Assembly (NCBI GenBank): GCA_012934845.2
Contig: WNNJ02003440.1
Span: 62,001 to 126,000 of the forward strand
Length of the DNA: 64,000 nt
From: Pomphorhynchus laevis
Taxonomy: Eukaryota > Acanthocephala > Palaeacanthocephala > Echinorhynchida > Pomphorhynchidae
Reading direction: 5' to 3'
Below the pieces are notes generated by a model. That model did not search any database. It was not told where the DNA came from and saw only the letters and a program-made list of their open reading frames with translations. This document shows positions 10,626 to 20,879 of the stretch, piece after piece (the stretch's first letter is position 1; each line of letters begins with the position of its first letter). The translations under genes and the position numbers were made by a program.

Positions 10626-10710
10626 AAGTTTGAGAAAAATTCATATTAGAAATAAGCCGATATAAAGATACCTTGCACTGACATTTGACAGTGCTTTTGC
10701 GCTAATGATC
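10453..10710. repeat. Fold-back element with ~75-bp imperfect arms
   Basis: Outer arms pair ATCGTTAGC with GCTAATGAT and AAAAGCACTG with CAGTGCTTTT; inner arms pair TATCTTTATATCGGCTTA with TAAGCCGATATAAAGATA. No reading frame inside. MITE-like. Confidence 0.75.
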
Positions 10711-10878
10711 TTATACCTATATTATATTGAACAATTATCACAAGTCATTGTTATTAATAAATTTTAATTAAATATTTAATTATTGAAAGCTATTGATTAT
10801 AAAAACTGATCACATTGAATTTTCAACTAAGAATAATATAAGAAGTTAAAATTTCTGATTAATTCTGTATTAATCAGA

Positions 10879-10915
10879 CCAGCTAACTGAGTCTACAATT
10901 AACAAACAATTATAG
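10879..10915 (-). mobile_element. Tiny 3'-terminal PLE remnant
   Basis: Terminus motif CAGCTAACTGAGTCTAC, then abrupt change into the tandem repeat. Confidence 0.5.
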
Positions 10916-10917
10916 AA

Positions 10918-11400
10918 CGATAACAGTCAACTGCCTTTTAACATATTTTATCATAAAATTAATTAATAAATATATCTATCATTGTCTAATCTTAAAATAA
11001 TCTAACACTGTCGCTTGAAAATTCGATAACAGTCAACTGCATTTTAACATATTTTATCATATCATTGTCTAATTTTAAAATAATCTTACACTTTCGCTTG
11101 AAAAATCCATAAGAGTCAACTTCCTTTTAACACATTTTATCATAAAATTAATTAATAAATATATCTATCATTGTCTAATCTTAAAATAATCTAGCATTGT
11201 CGCTTGAAAAATCGATAACAGTCAACTGCTTTTTATAAAATTTTATCGTATCATTGTCTAATCTTAAAATAATCTAACACTGTCGCTTGAAAAATCGATA
11301 ACAGTCAACTGTCTTTTATAAGATTTTATCATATCATTGTCTGATCTTAATATAATCTAACAAATACACTTTAGCTTGGACAGTCAACTGCTTTTAATTT
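10918..11400. repeat. Tandem repeat, ~80/110-bp units
   Basis: Six units begin with versions of CGATAACAGTCAACTG at about 10,918, 11,027, 11,106, 11,213, 11,296 and 11,380. Units alternate between ~80 and ~108 bases, the difference being a block with ATTAATTAATAAATATATCT. Each unit also holds ATTGTCTAATCTTAAAATAA. A local minisatellite; function unknown. Confidence 0.85.
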
Positions 11401-11689
11401 AATTTTAAGTAATCTTATCAGTTTCAGATAAATTTGTTTAAGTAAAACGAAAAACTTAAAGCTAAAAACATTTAAAATCATCACGCAATTCTTTAAGCTT
11501 CAAAAGTATCATCAAGGTTAGCTTTTCGTAAGTTTACTTTTTAATCTTTATTATTAATTAAACTTATATATTAATTAAAATTATTTTATTATTAATTATT
11601 ATTAAAATATCAGTGCAATTTTCGTGATCGCTTCTGACTTTCGCAGCTGTCTTCTCCTCAATACACGTAAAGCAATGTAAAGCCAACTT
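11401..11689. other. No feature seen
   Basis: AT-rich spacer. Confidence 0.4.
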
Positions 11690-12210
11690 CATATAGAGTA
11701 GAATCGATCCCTACTCCATGACTCGGATAGCGAAAACCGGATATTACATCTCTCACTGCATTTTGAAGAATTGCGGGAAAGATGCCGCAATCAAAAATGA
11801 ATATTCGATATTTACAGAAGAGCTATACAGGGATCTGGTTTTCGAAGTTGTCATTATCCCCAAGACAGTAAAGCAACGGGACATATACCCCCATTCGACG
11901 ATAGCACAAGATATACCTGATCCACGATAGGAAACCTTTTGACATATTCGCTTATTTATGCTAATCGTGTTATGAAAAAGATGATGGAACTGACTTCGAT
12001 GCATTCGATGGAGCACGGGTATTGTAGACATCAAAGATGTCCACTCGAATCGATTGTCAATCAATCTACACATAATATCTAGTCGTTCCTCACGATTTCA
12101 TGTCGTAGTTTGTGAATTGAATGAAATATACGGACAGACTTCATTGATGTGGGTTTAGATAATATCGTCACCATATAACATCTATGAATTCATAATTTTT
12201 TAGATAGTAT
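11690..12210 (+). repeat. Unknown dispersed repeat, copy 1
   Basis: Shares blocks with 12,560-12,795: TACTCCATGAC, GATAGCGAAAAC, CTCACTGCATT and CTATGAATTCATAATT. The 70-residue frame at 11,718-11,930 has no match I recognise. Probably a decayed mobile element. Confidence 0.5.
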
Positions 12211-12234
12211 TTTTTTCGTCACTTTTCGTCTCAT

Positions 12235-12470
12235 CGCTGTTGGCTCCCCATCGTTCATCAATCTCCCTTTCTTAGACGACACTCGCCCCACCTTGCTATC
12301 GCTGCATTCCCGTCATACCCTCTTACTTCACGTTCCTAATTACTCAAACAACTACGGTCTCCAATCCTTCATTGTCTTCGCCACTTCGCCTGGAATCAGC
12401 TCCCTCTCGACGTCCGCCGCGCTTCCACTTTTATTACATTCAAATACATCCTCCGTACCACCTTCTTGAC
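12235..12470 (+). mobile_element. CR1/L2-like LINE, 3' RT-end fragment
   Basis: Translating the plus strand gives PSFINLPFLDDTRPT and LLLHVPNYSNNYGLQSF, matching PSFLNLPFLDNSRPV and LLLHVPNYSTSFGLRSF of the long CR1-like element at 57.6 kb. An old, diverged fragment inserted between two copies of the unknown repeat. Confidence 0.75.
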
Positions 12471-12559
12471 ACATGATTTAGACTTTTGTTGGTTTTTTCT
12501 TCGTGATCATGTAAGTGTGCGCCAGCATGCATTTGCCACGTAAAACTAAGTATATTTTT

Positions 12560-12795
12560 TATGTGTGGACTCGATCCTTACTCCATGACAAAATTCAGAT
12601 AGCGAAAACGAGATATAACATATCTCACTGCATTGTGCAGAATTGTGAAAAAGACGTCGCTGTTAAACGAAAACAAATAATCGATATTCACAGAAAAGAT
12701 GCATACACAATTGGAGCCATGTAAATCATTAGGTTTTGACCATATTGTCACTATACAATATATATGAATTCATAATTAGTTATGATATTTTTGAG
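12560..12795 (+). repeat. Unknown dispersed repeat, copy 2
   Basis: Shorter, internally deleted relative of 11,690-12,210. Confidence 0.5.
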
Positions 12796-13394
12796 CTTAA
12801 CGGCAAAGTTGATAGCAACGCTAGCTACCTACAGTCGTTTAATTGACTGCATTCCTCATATTATTGTAAGAATCTAAGACTTCTGAAAAGACAAAGCAAG
12901 CCGCTTAGTCTTGCTTGAAGACGAAGTGAAGGCAAGTGAAGGGCAAGTGTTCGAGATGTTTTGAAGTGTCAGAAATTTGTTCATACAATTAAAATCATTA
13001 CTGGAGTCAATAGCTAGTAGGCAATTTCTGATATTGGCTTGGAACAAATTTGTCAACGAGTTAATGTTGAATTTCATCAATCTTGTCCGTTGAGACGCAC
13101 CCAACTAAAAAGTCAGCGGAGTATTAGATTATATCTCTAATTAAACAAAGAATAGCTTTGGAAATGAATTGATGATGGTTACAAGCAACATTACAAATCC
13201 CGAAAACAAGATACCTACGTCCATTTTTTGCAATCGCCATCAATTTAAACACAAGAAAAGCATCAAACGATCTAACATCTAGTTACTCAGTGCCAATTAG
13301 TACAACAAAGTCAGATATGGGATTAGCAAGCTCTCTTGAGAAAGTTCCAAAGTTAGTATGCACGAGTATCTACATAAGAGTATCAATCCCTAAT
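12796..13394. other. No supported gene
   Basis: Unassigned. A 76-residue minus-strand frame at 12,874-13,104 (MGASQRTRLMKFNI...) has no recognisable motif and may be chance or element debris. Confidence 0.35.
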
Positions 13395-13535
13395 AATGTA
13401 TTTCCTCTGATAAAATATGATTATTTAGTGTACTTTATTCTAACACAAAGTATATTTTTTACTATCTAGCCGTAAAAATTTTCGCTTAGTTTTAATAAAT
13501 TTTTAATAATATTGTATTGTTTTGTATATTGTAAA
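13395..13535 (-). mobile_element. Permuted PLE 3' UTR fragment
   Basis: Contains CCTCTGATAAAA and the stretch that normally follows the RT stop codon. It lies tail-out before the 5' end of the next plus-strand copy; a 15-bp palindrome (13,556-13,570) sits at the junction. Confidence 0.65.
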
Positions 13536-13578
13536 ATTATAAGAAAAAACAAAAAGTCATCAATGATGACCCACTTGA

Positions 13579-13620
13579 AGTTTAGTCTCAGTCAACTAAA
13601 CTAGGTGGCGACACCGAAAA
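13579..13620 (+). other. PLE leader: paired hairpins followed by GAAAA
   Basis: AGTTTAGT (13,579-13,586) pairs with ACTAAACT (13,595-13,602). Next comes GGTG, a GCGA tetraloop of GNRA type, and CACC (13,604-13,615), then GAAAA. In the other 5' end (1,612 onward) CACC is TACC, which keeps pairing by a G-U wobble. It resembles stem II plus the GAAA box of a hammerhead ribozyme, but the CTGANGA box is not present upstream. Confidence 0.4.
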
Positions 13621-13652
13621 AGCAACGTTAAAAATTATGACTTAAAAGTTAC

Positions 13653-14684
13653 ATGTACTCAACCATATTGGAAAAATACGTAAGTACTAATGATTTCAAT
13701 TTTAGATCTTTTAAATGTAACAGAAAAAATTGTATAGTTTGTGATGTTATAAATAATAATAATTGTATCGTAAGTAATACGACAAACAAATGTTTTTCAT
13801 TAAATATTAATAATAATTGTAACTGCAATACCGCAGGTGTAGTGTATCTAATACAATGCACATGTGGATTGCAATATATAGGAAAAACATATCAAATGTT
13901 AAAAACTAGGTTTAGGCAACACATATATAATATACAGCATAATAGTCAAACTATATTTCATAAACATATGAGATTAATAGGACATGATATTAAAAACTGT
14001 AAATTATTTATTTTAGAACATATTATCGAAGAAAACATTTCAATATTAAATCAAAAACTATTAGAAAAAGAAGATTTTTGGATTAAAACGCTTAATTCCA
14101 TGTACCCATTAGGATTGAATGACGTGGTACAAGGAATTGGCAGAAGTAGTATAATACATAATAAACAACTATATTATAATAATCCGGTTAAACGCAAACC
14201 AAGAAGTCATGGTGATAAAAGGAATAGGAAAAATAGAGTTAAAAATATTAAAAAAGATATGTATATAAATGAACAATTAGAAATATTAAAACAACTTTTT
14301 AGTGATAATAAGCTAAAAGATCTTTATGTAAATATAAGAAGTTTTTCTAAAGATATCATATGTTCAATAAATCGAAAATTAATTAACGACTATGATAGGC
14401 TAAGTTGTATAATAGACAGTTATTGTAATATAAAATACTATAATCGGACAATAAATGTTAATAATAACAATAGAAAATATACATTAACCATAAACTTTAT
14501 TAATAACTGCATAGATAACATAAATATAGCCGGACTTTTAAATAATTCTAAAAGTAAAGAAATAATAGGGTCAGATTTAAGTAAATATATTCCTAAAATA
14601 AGGTATAAACTTCTACCACCATTAGGACGAAAAATTTGTAATTATAATAAAGAATTAAAATCAATATGTAACGATAATATTTGA
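13653..14684 (+). CDS. PLE N-terminal GIY-YIG endonuclease and linker
   Basis: A 343-residue frame. Residues about 20-32 hold a Cys-rich knuckle (CNRKNCIVC), and 60-95 the GIY-YIG core (GVVYLIQCTCGLQYIGKT) with the catalytic-type Arg in LKTRFRQH. KEDFWIKTLN (about 138-147) supplies the likely acidic metal ligand. A basic linker (KRKPRSHGDKRNRKNR) and the start of the RT N-terminal region follow. In most PLEs this nuclease is C-terminal; here it leads, as reported for Naiad elements. The start codon is the first Met before the Cys-rich segment. The frame stops short of RT in this copy. Confidence 0.85.
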   Translation: MYSTILEKYVSTNDFNFRSFKCNRKNCIVCDVINNNNCIVSNTTNKCFSLNINNNCNCNTAGVVYLIQCTCGLQYIGKTYQMLKTRFRQHIYNIQHNSQTIFHKHMRLIGHDIKNCKLFILEHIIEENISILNQKLLEKEDFWIKTLNSMYPLGLNDVVQGIGRSSIIHNKQLYYNNPVKRKPRSHGDKRNRKNRVKNIKKDMYINEQLEILKQLFSDNKLKDLYVNIRSFSKDIICSINRKLINDYDRLSCIIDSYCNIKYYNRTINVNNNNRKYTLTINFINNCIDNINIAGLLNNSKSKEIIGSDLSKYIPKIRYKLLPPLGRKICNYNKELKSICNDNI

Positions 14685-14834
14685 AACATAATGGAAACAG
14701 AATGCAATTGTAAAAGTCTTAGTTTTGATATAATAAATGAACATATATGTACCCATATATGTACCCATAATCTAGAATTAATTAAAAATTGTGAATTAAC
14801 AAAGCTGATATCAAAAGAGTATAAATATTTTTTT

Positions 14835-15165
14835 AATATTTTTTAACGATAAATCAATTTATTTAATAAAACAAAAAGAAAGAGATGAGAAACATGTGAA
14901 AAAAATTGTTCAATAAAGATCTGCGAAATAATTTCCATGTTTATTCCAGAGACCTAGCGTAGACCGGAAAATTATAAGTTGAACGACTAGCTCGAACACA
15001 CATAGACGTCGCTTTCGCTAGTGCAAAACTTATTTTGCATCTCAAATGTTTGATGGTTTCGTTGTAATTCCTCGATAGTCTTGCTATTTGTTTAAGAACA
15101 AATTGGGTTGATGTACCAAGTGCACCATTTGCTGCAATCACAATCGGGTAAATTATATGTTCTAA
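14835..15165 (-). mobile_element. Fragment of LINE with C-terminal nuclease-like domain
   Basis: Minus-strand frame 14,941-15,141 reads IAANGALGTSTQFVLKQIA and KISFALAKATSMCVRASRS, like the element end at 54.1-54.4 kb (STNGAIGPAASALLKNLAR). It splits the PLE at 13.57-16.72 kb, so it is a later insertion or a recombination scar. Confidence 0.65.
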
Positions 15166-15596
15166 TAACGGAAACAGGATGCAATTGTAAAAGTCTTAGT
15201 TTTGATAAAATAAATGAACATATATGTACCCATAATCTAGAATTAATTGAAAATTGTGAATTAAGAAAGCTGCTATCAAAAGGGTATAAATATAGATTAA
15301 ATAACAACAATGACAAAAATAAAATTTACAGTTCGTTATATAATAACTTAAATGATTACTTTAGTAAGCTGATTAATAGTGAAAGCTCGAATATATCTAA
15401 GATAAAAATTTGGAAAGATTATATATTTGATAAAATTAAAAATAGAATAAAAATAACAAACAATTATAAAATGAAAGATAAAATTAATAAATATATGTAT
15501 AAAGAACTTACTAAATTAAAGGATAACTATATAATAACAACTATTGATAAAGCTAGTAATAACTTTGTCTTCATATGCAAAAAAGCTTTATTATGA
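15166..15596 (+). CDS. PLE linker and RT N-terminal region (fragment)
   Basis: The reading frame covers ETGCNCKSLSFDKINEHICTH and runs to TTIDKASNNFVFICKK. It continues the same broken PLE copy downstream of the LINE fragment. Confidence 0.7.
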
Positions 15597-16056
15597 TATA
15601 CTAATGAAAGAGGTTAATTCGGATGATTTAAATGTAAATCCAACATATGAACGTAGTGAGTTGAGTTTAGAAACAATTATTACAAGTCACTGTTCTATAA
15701 TGGATAAAAAGGGTATAAAGGTTGAATCAGATAATAAAACTATACCTATATTATATTGGAATCCAAAATTACATAAAAATCCAATAAAACCTAGGTTCAT
15801 ATGTAGTGCGTTTAAATGTACATTAAAACCACTTTCTGTCTATATGAATAAAATACTCAAAGTAATTAAAGCACACTTTGAAAAATATTGCAAAGTAATC
15901 GAAATTAATACTTGTATAAAACACTATTTCAGTATTAATTCTACAAAAGAAATTTTAGAACACACAAAAGTAATAAATTTTCAGAATATAAACAAGTACG
16001 ATTTTAGTACGCTTTATACAAATCTAGAGAAAGGAAGCGTTAGTAAAATTAATTAA
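15544..16056 (+). CDS. PLE RT N-terminal and palm A region (fragment)
   Basis: A 170-residue frame with PILYWNPKLHKNPIKPRFI and, near its end, the palm A motif YDFSTLYTNL with the first catalytic Asp. Motifs B and C follow in decayed form to about 16,560. Confidence 0.75.
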   Translation: MIKLVITLSSYAKKLYYDILMKEVNSDDLNVNPTYERSELSLETIITSHCSIMDKKGIKVESDNKTIPILYWNPKLHKNPIKPRFICSAFKCTLKPLSVYMNKILKVIKAHFEKYCKVIEINTCIKHYFSINSTKEILEHTKVINFQNINKYDFSTLYTNLEKGSVSKIN

Positions 16057-16721
16057 TAAGATATTCAGAAAAGATACGCATGGGAGGTAATAAATATACA
16101 TATGTTATAACGCATATCTAACAAAAATTAAACCGTCAAGTAAATATATGGATAAAATTGAATTACTAGAATCCTTAAATATTTTAATAAATCAAAATTA
16201 TTTAAAGGTAGGGACATCTATATTTAGACAAATAAAATGTGTTCTAATGGGAGGTAATAGTAGCCCAATTATAGCTGACTTATTTTTAAGCTTTATAGAT
16301 ATGAATTTGTTCATAACTGTGTAAAAACTAAATCTAAACTATATAAATATATGAAATATATGTTTCGATATATTGAAGATACAATGATGTATTTAATTCT
16401 AGCAATTTTTATTCAATAAGCGAACAAATTTATCCAGGTAGCCTCATTCTTAATAAAACCAATATTAATGATAAAGAAGGTGTATATCTAGGTATGAACA
16501 TTAAATTAACATTAACTAAAACTACTATTAATTTAAATAGTAAAGATGACATTTAAATTTACAAGAAACATATTTTTGCATGAGCATTCATGTATACCAT
16601 ATAATATAAAGTATAATCAAAAATAAATATTTTAAAATATTTAAATAATTAATTTTAATCATTAATTATTAAATAATTAATTTATGCATATTATAAATTG
16701 GTTACTATAAAAATGCAATAA

Positions 16722-18795
16722 ACAGATTTTTGGATTAAAACGATTAATTCCATGTACCCATTAGGATTGAATGACGTGGTACAAGGAATTGGCAGAAGTA
16801 GTATAATACATAATATATTATAATAATTCGGTTAAACGCAAACCAAGAAGTCGGCGATAAAAAGAATAAGAAAAATAGTTAAAAATATTAAAAAGGATAT
16901 GTATATAAATGAACAATTAGAAATATTAAAACAACTTTAACAGATAATAAGCTAAAAGATCTTTATGTAAATATAAGGAGTTTTTCTAAAGATATCATAT
17001 GTTCAACAAATTAAAAGTTAATTAACGATTATGATAGGCTAAGTTGTATAATAGACAGTTATTGTAATATAAAATACTATAATCGGACAATAAATGTTAA
17101 TAATAACAATAGAAAATATACATTAACCATAAACTTTATTAATAACTGCATAGATAACATAAATATAGCCGGACTTTTAAATAATTCTAAAAGTAAAGAA
17201 ATAATAGGGTCAGATTTAAGTAAATATATTCGGACGAAAAATTTGTAATTATAATAAAGAATTAAAATCAATATGTAACGATAATATTAGAAACAATGGA
17301 AACAGAATGCAATTGTAAAAGTCTTAGTTTTGATAAAATAAATAATGGATAAGGTATAAAAGTTGAATAAGATAATAAAACTATACCTATATTATATTGG
17401 AATCCTAAATTACATAAAAATCCAATAAAACCTAGGTTCATATGTAGTGCGTTTAAATGTACATTAAAACCACTTTCTGTCTATATGAATAAAATACTTA
17501 AAGTAATTGAAGCACACTTTAAAAAATATTGCAAGGTAATCGAAATTAGTACTGGTATAAAACACTATTTCAGTATTAATTCTACAAAAGAATTTTTAGA
17601 ACAGACAAAAGGAATAAATTTTCAAAATATAAATACATACGATTTTAGTACGCTTTATACAAATCTAGATTTAGTAGATATTAAAGAAGCGTTAGTAAAA
17701 TTAATTAATCTTATATTCGGAAAAAGATATACATATATATGTTATAATAATTATAACGCCTATCTAACAAAAATTAAACCATCAAGTAAATATAAATATA
17801 TGGATAAAATTGAATTAATAGAATCCTTAAATATTTTGATAAATCAAAATTATTTACAAGCAGGGACATCTATATTTAGACAAGTAAAAGATGTTCCAAT
17901 AGGAGGTGATAGTAGCCCAATTGTAGCTCCCTTTTTTAAGCTTTTTAGAATATAAATTTGTTCATAACTGTTTAAAAGCTAAATCTAGACAATATAAATA
18001 TATGAAATATATGTTTCGATACATTGATGATATATGTGTATTTAATTCTAATAATTTTTATTCAATTAGTGAACAAATTCATCCAGAAAGCCTTATTCTT
18101 AACAAAACCAATATTAGTGATAAAGAAGGTGTATATCTAGGTATGAACATTAAATTAACATTAACTAAAACTACTATTAATTTAAATCGTAAAGATGACA
18201 TTTAAATTTACAAGAAACATATTTTTGCATGAGCATTCATGTATACCATATAATATAAAGTATAATCAAAAATAAATATTTTAAAATATTTAAATAATTA
18301 ATTTTAATCATTAATTATTAAATAATTAATTTATGCATATTATAAATTGGTTACTATAAAAATACAATAAACAGAAAATAGTAAAATATATAAATCAACA
18401 CAATAATATTAAAAATAAATTTAAAATCATTAGCGGAAATTTTTTATGGATAATAAATAATATACCTTGTATTAGAATAAAATACTATATAATCAAATTT
18501 AATCGGAGGATATACGTCCTTAGCACGTATTTGACTACGATGCTATGTTGGATAGAGGATTTAGGTAGAGAAACCTGATAACACAACAGTTCCTACTATG
18601 ATACAACATCTGTTATTTATTAGTCAATTTATAAAAATGTTTAAATTTCAATTTTTTATTTTAACTTAATTTAAATTATAAAAAATCTTAAAACAATTAT
18701 TTATTTTATTATTTAATTATTAAATTTTGATTTAGCATTATTATGTTTTGTTTATTTTATAATTATATAACAATACGTAGACTCAGTTAGCTGAT
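16722..18795 (+). mobile_element. Permuted PLE, internally deleted copy
   Basis: Starts within the GIY-YIG end (TTTTTGGATTAAAACG), carries two internal deletions (near 17,230 and 17,340) and runs through RT to the 3' UTR module (about 18,500-18,620) and the terminus (18,775-18,795). The same deletions occur in the copy at 49,079-51,345, so both descend from one already defective source. RT frames at 17,485-17,955 and 18,002-18,205 show palm A and YIDD. Confidence 0.85.
17485..17955 (+). CDS. PLE RT palm A-B segment (fragment)
   Basis: 156 residues from MNKILKVIEAHF through palm A (YDFSTLYTNLDLVDIKEAL) to a changed motif B (VPIGGDSSPIVA). Part of the defective copy at 16.7-18.8 kb. Confidence 0.75.
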   Translation: MNKILKVIEAHFKKYCKVIEISTGIKHYFSINSTKEFLEQTKGINFQNINTYDFSTLYTNLDLVDIKEALVKLINLIFGKRYTYICYNNYNAYLTKIKPSSKYKYMDKIELIESLNILINQNYLQAGTSIFRQVKDVPIGGDSSPIVAPFFKLFRI

Positions 18796-18809
18796 TTAAT
18801 CTCAAATGA

Positions 18810-19364
18810 CAGAGTTTAAAATCAAAGGCTAATAATAATTATTACAAGCAAACATTGGCTATCTCTTCTGTTGATCGAAAATGATCGTGAATAGGTTTTC
18901 CATATGTAGAGCGTGGCGCTCTTAAACAGGCAGATGCAGCACGAACTAAGGCATATGAAATTTTCTCTTATATTTTTTATTATTTGAGGATATGGGAGTT
19001 CGCGTTTTGAGCTTAATTGTGAGGCTATTTGCTTCATTATCCTATTAGATTCCTGACTTGATCCTCTTGAAGACGAAAAATTAACGGACTGAAATGCGCC
19101 TGTTCTAAACTTGAAATTCGCTCTCCATACTTCGATATTTTCCATTTTTCATGGTATTCAAAGTCAGCCTTACACTCAGTTTGGGAGTTAGAGGGATCAT
19201 GCACATTAAATATCGCGACATCCAAAAATGTCCGCTCAAACCGGCTTCCTAATAGTCCACTACATACAACATCCAGACGCGCTTCTTTCGATACGCTTGT
19301 GCTATTCTTATTAAAACGATAATTAGATGGTACGGGTGCTAATACTGGTTCAACCTCTACGATT
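18810..19364 (-). mobile_element. Fragment of LINE with C-terminal nuclease-like domain
   Basis: The minus strand encodes EARLDVVCSG, ERTFLDVAIFN and FEYHEKWKISKYGERI, equivalent to KARADIVCN, ERTFIDVCIFN and FEYHESRKRAKYEERI of the copy near 54.3 kb. The D, D and E-H-E..K pattern suggests a PD-(D/E)XK-type nuclease. Only this domain remains. Confidence 0.7.
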
Positions 19365-19724
19365 TGTAACTATCTTGGTTTTCTTCAAAATCAATTAAAT
19401 AATTTAAAAGATGCATATTTATACGTCAATATACGTCATTAGCATATATTTGGCCCCCGCTGCTATGTTGGGTAGAAGAATAGGGCCCGAAACCTGATAG
19501 CATAGCGGTTCCTCCTGATGACCTCTAATTCTTATTCTGATACAACGTCTGTTATTTATTACTCAATTCATAAAAATGACGTTTATTTTAAATTTCATTT
19601 TTTTAACTTGATTTAAATTATAGAAAATCTAAAAACAATTATTAATTTTATTATTTAATTATTAAATTTTGATTTAGCATTATTTTATAATTATATGAAA
19701 TACGTAGACTCAGTTAGCTGATTT
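19365..19724 (+). mobile_element. Permuted PLE 3' fragment
   Basis: A short RT C-terminal piece, then the structured module (about 19,430-19,525) and the terminus (19,703-19,724). In the module one pair of the TGCTATG stem has become a G-U wobble. Confidence 0.8.
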
Positions 19725-19824
19725 GAGTTATCATATCTAAAAATATTTTCAATAATATATTTATATTAAATGGTAGATAAAATCTTATAATTATTTATTA
19801 TTTATCTTTATTTTATGCTTTCAA

Positions 19825-19985
19825 TTTAAATTTTAATTTTTTATTTTAACTTGATATAAATTATAAAAAATCTTATAACAATTATTTATTTTATTATTTA
19901 ATTATTAAATTTTGATTTTTCATTATTATGTTTTGTTTATTTTATAAATATATTAAATACGTAGACTCGATTAGCTGATTTGATT
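19825..19985 (+). mobile_element. Permuted PLE, last ~160 bases only
   Basis: AT-rich 3' UTR end and the terminus motif (with one change) at 19,961-19,980. Confidence 0.7.
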
Positions 19986-20057
19986 TGCTTGAAAATTATT
20001 AGAAAATTAATGTCGAATCAAGAATGCATAGTTTCAGTATTAATTCTGACAGAGGTA

Positions 20058-20163
20058 TGAATTTCGTTTTTTTATTTCTCTTATTTTCTCTTTTTTTATA
20101 AATAATTTCGTGAATTTCGTTTTTTTATTTCTCTTATTTTCTCTTTTTTTATAAATAATTTCT
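20058..20163. repeat. Two perfect 53-bp direct repeats
   Basis: Units start with TGAATTTCG at 20,058 and 20,111 and include TTTATTTCTCTTATTTTCTC. A simple recent duplication. Confidence 0.85.
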
Positions 20164-20204
20164 CTTTATTATGCACTGGACAGTGATTTGTAATGATTTA
20201 TCTA

Positions 20205-20290
20205 CATAAAGAAGCTTTGCTTTCAGCTGGTTGTCACTACTCCTTGACCCAACATTGCAGCGTGATCAAACATGTACTAATTTCGAAAGA
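20205..20290 (-). mobile_element. Decayed PLE 3' UTR module
   Basis: CTCCTTGACCCAACATTGCAG matches the CTCCTCTACCCAACATAGCAG part of the module; the rest is worn away. Confidence 0.45.
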
Positions 20291-20360
20291 CGTTTTACGA
20301 ACGACCAGCTTAAAATTAAAAAATGAGTTAAAAATATAAAAAATTATGCTTAAATTTAAA

Positions 20361-20509
20361 GTTTTAAAAAGCATTTCACCTAGATGAGAACTGTAATAAT
20401 TTATTTGACGTTTCTGCCAATCTGAGTAACCCTTAAAGGGTCAGTGTGATTGACCGAAACGTCAAGTAAATTATTACAGTTCTCGTGTTGGTAAAATGCA
20501 TTTTAAAAT
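20361..20509. repeat. Fold-back element ending in GAAACGTC core
   Basis: Arms pair GAGAACTGTAATAATTTA with TAAATTATTACAGTTCTC and GACGTTTC with GAAACGTC. The plus strand has a short stem (GGTCA with TGACC) directly before GAAACGTC (20,456-20,463), like the 3' half of the small hammerhead variants linked to PLEs; the CTGANGA half is not intact. Confidence 0.7.
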
Positions 20510-20879
20510 TTATAAAGGCTAGCACATGAATGTTATTCGATTTTATCTAAATTTTAACTCAAAAGTTAAAATTCACTTTCAATTATCTCTCGACATTTTA
20601 TATTTCTAATTATATTTCATTTAATTTTGTGTTTTAATATGTCAATTAAATTTAAAAAATATCAATTTTACGATATAAGGTAATTATTGTGATAATTGAT
20701 TTTATTTTAGCATAAATATATTAATTGTGAATATTATTTATTTGAAAATAAAACAATAAATTTGAATACTTGTTTATAAATACTTGTTTATAAATTTGAA
20801 TACTATTTATAAATAAAAAATGATACTAAATTAAATTTAAATAATTAAATAATAAATAATTCGAATATTAGGCGTTAAT

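Larger units (their letters stand above)
13571..16721 (+). mobile_element. Permuted PLE, most complete 5' half
   Basis: The best view of the element's 5' side. A leader with two hairpins (13,579-13,615) is followed by the GIY-YIG frame from 13,653. The copy is split by a LINE fragment (about 14,835-15,165), resumes within the linker/RT region, and ends near 16,721 in an AT-rich stretch where a further partial copy begins. The copy is broken in several places but shows the whole order: leader, Cys-rich segment, GIY-YIG, linker, RT. Confidence 0.85.
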
